A stretch of DNA of 9,221 nucleotides from Thermoguttaceae bacterium (lineage in GTDB: Bacteria > Planctomycetota > Planctomycetia > Pirellulales > Thermoguttaceae): positions 15,106-24,326 of the forward strand of contig JANLFZ010000011.1 in assembly GCA_024653385.1 (NCBI GenBank), written 5' to 3'. The notes under the pieces were generated by a model. That model worked only from the letters and a program-made list of their open reading frames with translations. It did no database searches and was not told where the DNA came from. The translations under genes were made by a program, and so were the position numbers. Positions 5,582-9,221 of this stretch are shown piece after piece. Every line of letters begins with the position of its first letter. The stretch's first letter is position 1.

Positions 5582-6157
5582 TCAGGCGGGTTTGGTCTGG
5601 GCCTTGAGCAGGGCGATGAAGTGCTTCAGCAAGAGTGTGTTGTCGTGCCAGGTGCGCGCGCTGACGAGATTGCCGTCGACGACCACCGCCTGGTCGACAT
5701 ACTTGGCCCCACCCTGGAGCACGTCCATCTTGCACTTGGCCACGGTGGTCATCGTGCGCCCGCGGATGCAGTCGGCTGCGGTGACGATTTCGACACCATG
5801 GCACACCACGGCCACCGGCTTGTTGGCCTCGAAGAAGTGGCGCGTGATGCGCAGAAGGTCTTGATTGTAGCGCAAGTACTCGGGAGCCCGGCCTCCGGAG
5901 ACGAACAACCCGGCGTAGCGCGTCGGATCCACGTCGTGGAACGCAATCGTAGCCCGCAGATGATACCCCGGCCGTTCCTGGGTGATATCCCACGGGATGC
6001 TCGAATCCGGGGGAATCTCGTGGAGGACCATGTGGTAGAGCCTGGCCTCGGGCCCGGCCACGTCGACCTCGAATCCGTCTTCCGGCAGGCGGAAATAGGG
6101 GTACATCGTGTCGAGCACTTCAGTGGCATCGCCGATCGGCATCAGCACGCGTGGCAT
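5582..6157 (-). CDS. DJ-1/PfpI family protein (class I glutamine amidotransferase-like)
   Basis: A 191-residue cytoplasmic protein of the DJ-1/PfpI superfamily, whose members are reported as proteases, chaperones or glyoxal/deglycation enzymes. Seen: N-terminal strand MPRVLMPIGDATEVLD with the conserved acid at Glu13, the FEVDVAGPE strand (29-37), the SGGRAPEYLR motif (88-96), and the nucleophile elbow AVVCHGVE with Cys119-His120 (116-123). SARTWHDN (167-173) takes the place of the usual S-R-x-P-D-D segment. It is slightly longer than archaeal PfpI (about 166 residues) because of an insertion at about 40-65. The ATG at 6157 has GAGGAGA 8 bases upstream and overlaps the end of the upstream gene by 16 bases, so the two are probably translationally coupled. 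The exact activity is unknown; linkage to a PTS-like regulator suggests a stress or metabolic role. Confidence 0.88.
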   Translation of the reverse strand: MPRVLMPIGDATEVLDTMYPYFRLPEDGFEVDVAGPEARLYHMVLHEIPPDSSIPWDITQERPGYHLRATIAFHDVDPTRYAGLFVSGGRAPEYLRYNQDLLRITRHFFEANKPVAVVCHGVEIVTAADCIRGRTMTTVAKCKMDVLQGGAKYVDQAVVVDGNLVSARTWHDNTLLLKHFIALLKAQTKPA

Positions 6158-6960
6158 GGGGCGTCTCCTCGTGCGGAATCAGTCCTTGGCCGTAGTATGG
6201 CGTCGAAGAGGTCGTCAAGCAAGACAGGCTTGCCCAAGACCGAAACCGCTCCCGCAGCCACCAGACGCCGTCGGTCCTCGGCGCGAGGAAAATCCATCAG
6301 CACAACCACAGCGGCCCCGGAAAGCGACCGGACCAGGCGAGAGAGATCCTCCCACTGGTCTGCTTGGCATGCGTCGGCGTCGAACACCCCCGCGCGGGCC
6401 CCGTCGATGCGCGGGACGCTTCCCGGCCGTATCCAGGTCGTCGCCAAGCCACCGGCGCGCAAGACTGCCGAAAGCCATGCGTACCTCGCATACGTTGGTG
6501 CGTAGACAACCACGAGGCCGGTGTCACTGGGGAGGGGATGCTGGGCGTCGGCCAGGAGCTTCTCTTCTTCGCTGGCCGTGACGGGTAGCGCCCAGGTCGA
6601 GCCGCCGACGGACAGGCGTCGCAATTCCCGGGCAAAGCGCAGCGGCGCCTGGTGCCACCCCGCGCGCAGGGCCGCCGGCAGGGGTTGCCCGCTGCGGGTT
6701 TCCCCGCCGCACCAATTTCCGCCGACAACCACCACCCGCGCCAACGGCCACCGGCGCCGCAGTCGGTCGATCTCGCCGGTCACGAACTGGCCCGGATAGG
6801 ACTGGGCCAGGACGAGCACCTCGACATCGACAACCTCGGGACTGCAAAGGCTCAGGGCCGCCCTGGCGCTGTCGGCAGTCCGGACCGGGCCACCCGCTTC
6901 GAGGAGGTCGGCCAGGTCGCGGAACTCGTCCCGCTCGAGGTCGCCGACGACCAGAATCAT
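6142..6960 (-). CDS. Protein with two degenerate receiver-like halves
   Basis: A 272-residue protein I do not recognise as a named family. Two alpha/beta halves resemble response-regulator receivers. Residues 1-120 begin MILVVGDLERDEFRDLADLLEAGG like strand 1 and helix 1, but have LAQSYPG where a phospho-accepting Asp would be expected, and no Lys-Pro. Residues 145-258 read GLVVVYAPTYARYAWLSAVLRAGG, then GVFDADA with a possible acceptor Asp194 or Asp196, then VVVLMDFPRAEDRRRLVAAGA and VLGKPVLLDDLFDAI with the receiver Lys244-Pro245. The strand 1 acidic pair is absent in this half. No DNA-binding or output domain is visible. The start at 6960 is chosen because it forms an ATGA overlap with the upstream PTS-like gene; the frame stays open to 7050, but that extra part is Arg-rich and overlaps that gene. 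The end overlaps the DJ-1 gene by 16 bases. Probably a signalling partner or scaffold; function is inference. Confidence 0.72.
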   Translation of the reverse strand: MILVVGDLERDEFRDLADLLEAGGPVRTADSARAALSLCSPEVVDVEVLVLAQSYPGQFVTGEIDRLRRRWPLARVVVVGGNWCGGETRSGQPLPAALRAGWHQAPLRFARELRRLSVGGSTWALPVTASEEEKLLADAQHPLPSDTGLVVVYAPTYARYAWLSAVLRAGGLATTWIRPGSVPRIDGARAGVFDADACQADQWEDLSRLVRSLSGAAVVVLMDFPRAEDRRRLVAAGAVSVLGKPVLLDDLFDAILRPRTDSARGDAPCHAC

Positions 6961-7649
6961 GGCAACGTCGCTTCGGTCTGGGCGATCAGGGCGTGAGCCG
7001 ACGGCGCGTCGGGCGCGGCACGGAGCGACTCGAGAAACCCCGGCACGCAAAGCAATCGGCTAAGCTTCGCCAACGTGCGCAGATGGCCGCGGTCGTCGGT
7101 CGAACAGATGAGGAAGAACACGTCGGTCAGCGCGCCGCGGTTGCCCCCGAACGGAATGCCCCCGCGGCTGATCCCCAAGGCCAAAAGCGCCTGGGCAAGG
7201 ATGTTCGGCATGGGGCGCCGTGGGTGGAGCAAAGCCACCCCGTTTTCCATCGCGGTGGGCATCAGTTCTTCCCGAGCGCGGATGGCCTCGATCATCTTGG
7301 CGCGGTCCCACAGCCAACCTGTCGCCTCGGCCAGATCGACCATGGCCGTGAAGACCGAGGCGCGCGTGCGCGCTTCCAGCGGAATCGCAATCGCCTGCAC
7401 CGGCAGCAACTCGGCCAGCACGATCTCTTGCTCGCTCTCCGTGGGGCGCAACAGCCCCTGGACGTCGACGATCTCGTCCTCGTCCAATCCGATGCGTTGC
7501 TCGAGCCAATGGTGAATGTCGGCCCTGGCGAAACGCCACTGCCCGCCCACCTTGCGCCCGGGGAGCTTGCCCCGGTCGGCCAACCTGGCCACCTGATGCG
7601 GGGACAAATGAAGGTACTTCGCGAGGGATTCGATACCGAAGTCGGGCAT
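6957..7649 (-). CDS. Excisionase-type HTH fused to PTS EIIA type-2 (PtsN/fructose-like) domain
   Basis: A 230-residue two-domain protein. Residues 1-53 are a MerR/excisionase-type helix-turn-helix (IESLAKYLHLSPHQVARLADRGKLP, then GRKVGGQWRFARADIHHWLE), which binds DNA or acts as a docking module in other proteins. From about 75 to 225 is a PTS EIIA type-2 fold: His142 in GVALLHPR stands where the phosphorylated His of GVAIPHG occurs, followed by VFFLICSTDDRGHLRTLAKLSRLL (178-200), equivalent to the conserved VFLL...HL..LA.L segment. In proteobacteria PtsN links nitrogen or phosphoenolpyruvate status to regulation; no EI, HPr or sugar permease is seen here, so a regulatory role is inferred. 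The ATG at 7649 is not preceded by a clear Shine-Dalgarno. It is first gene of a three-gene operon and overlaps the next by ATGA. The promoter is listed separately. Confidence 0.87.
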   Translation of the reverse strand: MPDFGIESLAKYLHLSPHQVARLADRGKLPGRKVGGQWRFARADIHHWLEQRIGLDEDEIVDVQGLLRPTESEQEIVLAELLPVQAIAIPLEARTRASVFTAMVDLAEATGWLWDRAKMIEAIRAREELMPTAMENGVALLHPRRPMPNILAQALLALGISRGGIPFGGNRGALTDVFFLICSTDDRGHLRTLAKLSRLLCVPGFLESLRAAPDAPSAHALIAQTEATLP

Positions 7650-7684
7650 GGGACGATCGGCCTGGCCGGCGTGTCTTCGTGCGT

Positions 7685-7713
7685 ATTGTACGACCCCGCG
7701 CCGCGCACGTAAA
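7685..7713 (-). promoter_or_regulatory. Putative promoter of the PTS-IIA-like operon
   Basis: Minus strand TTTACG (7713-7708), 17-base spacer, TACAAT (7690-7685). The -10 is 5 of 6 and the -35 is 4 of 6 of the sigma-70 consensus, with ideal spacing. The leader would be about 29 bases to the ATG at 7649. The -35 begins only 6 bases past the stop of the oxidoreductase gene. The same TACAAT appears upstream of dnaN. Confidence 0.5.
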
Positions 7714-7719
7714 TCGGGA

Positions 7720-9204
7720 TTATCGCAGCCGGTCCCTGACCGCGGCCTTGGCCTGCTTCAATTGCTCGGCCTCGGGCGAACGCTTGTAATAGTCGTCCAG
7801 CGGATAGCAGCCGCTCACGAGGCCGTTGCGCGGGCCGGTGGTGCAGTCGCTGAACGTGCGGCACAGACGCCTGGTCCGAAGGGGCCGCCCCGCCAAGACG
7901 TCCGCCGGAAGGTCCCAGTAGCTCAGCACCAATCGGCCGATGCCCACGAAATCCGCCCAACCTTCGCGCACCACGCCCTGCGCCGCGTGGGGCAAAAACT
8001 CCTGAAGATAGGTATACGCCGTGCCCACCATCGGCAAGCCCGGCACCGCTTGCTTGAGACGCCGCACCACGTCGATCTGGCGCAGGCACCCGGCCAAGGG
8101 GTCTTCGGGCGGCTGGTAGCCGTCGCAGGGCGGATAGTACGCCGGGCGCTGGATGTGCGGGTTGTAGTAGGGCGAGCCAGCCGTCAGATTCACCAACGCC
8201 ACCCGGTACTCGTCGCGCAGCATGCGCAAGAGCCGGATGGGCTCCTCGAGGTCGATTTGCATCGGGTTGTCCCGCCGGCAACCGAAACCGGGATAGGGCG
8301 TCGGGTAGTCGTGCGGGATGCCGGGGCCGAACTTGCCCCCGCCGGTTGCGCGCGGGTCGGGATAGAACGGCGGCGTGTCGAATGCCGACAGCCGCACCCC
8401 GACCAACAGGCCCGGGCACTCGGCGCGGATCCCCTCAAGGATCTCGCGAAGAAACCGCGTCCGGCCCTCGAAGTCGCCCCCGTAGGGCCCAGGCCGGTCA
8501 TAAGCCGAAAGGAACTCGTGCCCCAGATAGCCGTGGCACTGCTTGACATCCACAAACCCGAAGCCGATCTCTTGCGCGACCTTGGCCACGGTCACGAAGT
8601 CGTCGACCAGACGGCGGATCTCGTCATCGCGGAAGACCACCGAATCGTCGTCAGGCCGAATACCGAACTTCGCATCGAGCACGGGATGGTGATAGGCAAT
8701 GCGTGGTTCGCCGCGGTCCTTGCGGTTGGGACGGCAAAATCGGCCCGAATGGGTCAACTGAAGGCCAACCAACAGATCGTCCGTCGCGCCGGGGCCGAAC
8801 TTCTCGCGGTGCGCGTCCAACAACGCCCCGAGCAGATCGCGCATGGCGTGGACGTTTTCGGGCCGGTAGTAGAGCTGGTTGGGATTCGCCCGGCCGTCGC
8901 GCCGCACGGCGAAGGCCTCGCCTCCCCAAATCAGCTTGGCTCCGGACTGGCCAAAGTGCTGCCAACGCCGAATCGTGTGCGCGGTGGGTCGGCCGTCCTC
9001 GGTGCCGTCCCAGCCCTCCATCGGATGGATGCACCAGCGGTTTCCTACCCGAAATCCCCCGACGTCCATCGGTTGGGCCATCGGCGAACCCTCGTCGGCC
9101 GAGAGGGCGCGCTCGTCCAAGGGCAGGTCCCATCCAAGCCGCTGCACGTGTTGGCGAAACTCGGCGACCGAGGGGAATCGAGTCAAGTGCGGATACTCGG
9201 GCAT
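7720..9204 (-). CDS. Old yellow enzyme family NADH:flavin oxidoreductase
   Basis: A 494-residue TIM-barrel flavoenzyme of the OYE / 2,4-dienoyl-CoA reductase N-terminal-domain type, expected to use FMN and NAD(P)H to reduce activated double bonds. Seen: HPMEGWDG (60-67) as the first strand, GLQLTHSGRFCRP (147-159, equal to the QLxHxGR motif), VKQCHGYLGHEFLSAYDRP (220-238) with YGGDFEGRTRF (241-251, equal to YGGsxENRxRF), the FMN-phosphate strand VGVRLSAFD (268-276), and VGIGRLVLSYWDLPADVLAG (420-439). After the barrel comes CRTFSDC...C (Cys448, Cys454, Cys466), which resembles the FadH iron-sulfur motif CxxCxxxC-x11-C but lacks the second Cys. The pyridine-nucleotide domain of full FadH-type proteins is absent. 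An insertion at about 275-315, rich in Pro and Gly, is unusual. The ATG at 9204 has AGGA 9 bases upstream. No clear terminator follows the TAA. Confidence 0.9.
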   Translation of the reverse strand: MPEYPHLTRFPSVAEFRQHVQRLGWDLPLDERALSADEGSPMAQPMDVGGFRVGNRWCIHPMEGWDGTEDGRPTAHTIRRWQHFGQSGAKLIWGGEAFAVRRDGRANPNQLYYRPENVHAMRDLLGALLDAHREKFGPGATDDLLVGLQLTHSGRFCRPNRKDRGEPRIAYHHPVLDAKFGIRPDDDSVVFRDDEIRRLVDDFVTVAKVAQEIGFGFVDVKQCHGYLGHEFLSAYDRPGPYGGDFEGRTRFLREILEGIRAECPGLLVGVRLSAFDTPPFYPDPRATGGGKFGPGIPHDYPTPYPGFGCRRDNPMQIDLEEPIRLLRMLRDEYRVALVNLTAGSPYYNPHIQRPAYYPPCDGYQPPEDPLAGCLRQIDVVRRLKQAVPGLPMVGTAYTYLQEFLPHAAQGVVREGWADFVGIGRLVLSYWDLPADVLAGRPLRTRRLCRTFSDCTTGPRNGLVSGCYPLDDYYKRSPEAEQLKQAKAAVRDRLR

Positions 9205-9221
9205 GGTAAGGGTTCCTCGAT

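Noticed and set aside
6961..7050. A longer start for the double receiver-like protein, giving 302 residues
   Set aside because: The added 30 residues are Arg-rich without strand pattern and overlap the PTS-IIA-like gene by 94 bases; the ATGA overlap start opens directly with a receiver-like strand.
7292..8419. A long minus-strand open frame of 375 residues
   Set aside because: It is a shifted frame of the oxidoreductase and PTS-IIA-like genes, very rich in Arg, Pro and Ala, and crosses the promoter region between them.

Overview
The window looks like chromosomal DNA from a GC-rich planctomycete, most likely of the Pirellulales type. The evidence is the protein style: GyrB with long acidic leader and the AMYIGDT / GGLHGVGVTVVNFLSEW wording, a short DnaA, an excisionase-fold/PTS-IIA fusion, and a small secreted Pro/Val/Tyr-rich protein. 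This assignment is from memory of such proteins, not from a search. No mobile element, CRISPR array, tRNA or rRNA is visible.

Left part (1-3769, all minus strand): the replication-origin cluster, in transcription order dnaA, dnaN, a DUF721/DciA-like gene, gyrB (cut by the window edge). There is no recF. DnaA has no room for domain I (helicase-contact domain) and lacks the usual sensor II arginine. The 311-base dnaA-dnaN gap carries relaxed DnaA boxes, an 8-bp inverted repeat next to a TACAAT -10 element, and a hairpin holding the dnaN ribosome binding site. It is a candidate oriC and dnaN control region.

Middle (3770-5459): a 222-base gap separates dnaA from a divergent mandelate-racemase-type enolase superfamily gene on the plus strand. 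This gene runs towards a small secreted protein gene on the minus strand. The small gene has an in-frame TAG after residue 84, followed by 26 more in-frame, coding-like codons ending in a Tyr-rich, Arg-rich tail, then TGA.

Right part (5582-9204, minus strand): three overlapping genes form a tight operon: an HTH + PTS-IIA-like protein, a protein with two degenerate receiver-like halves, and a DJ-1/PfpI protein. A TTTACG-N17-TACAAT promoter sits just upstream. Upstream of that is a 494-residue old-yellow-enzyme family oxidoreductase. The operon looks like a small signalling unit; its inputs and outputs cannot be read from the sequence.
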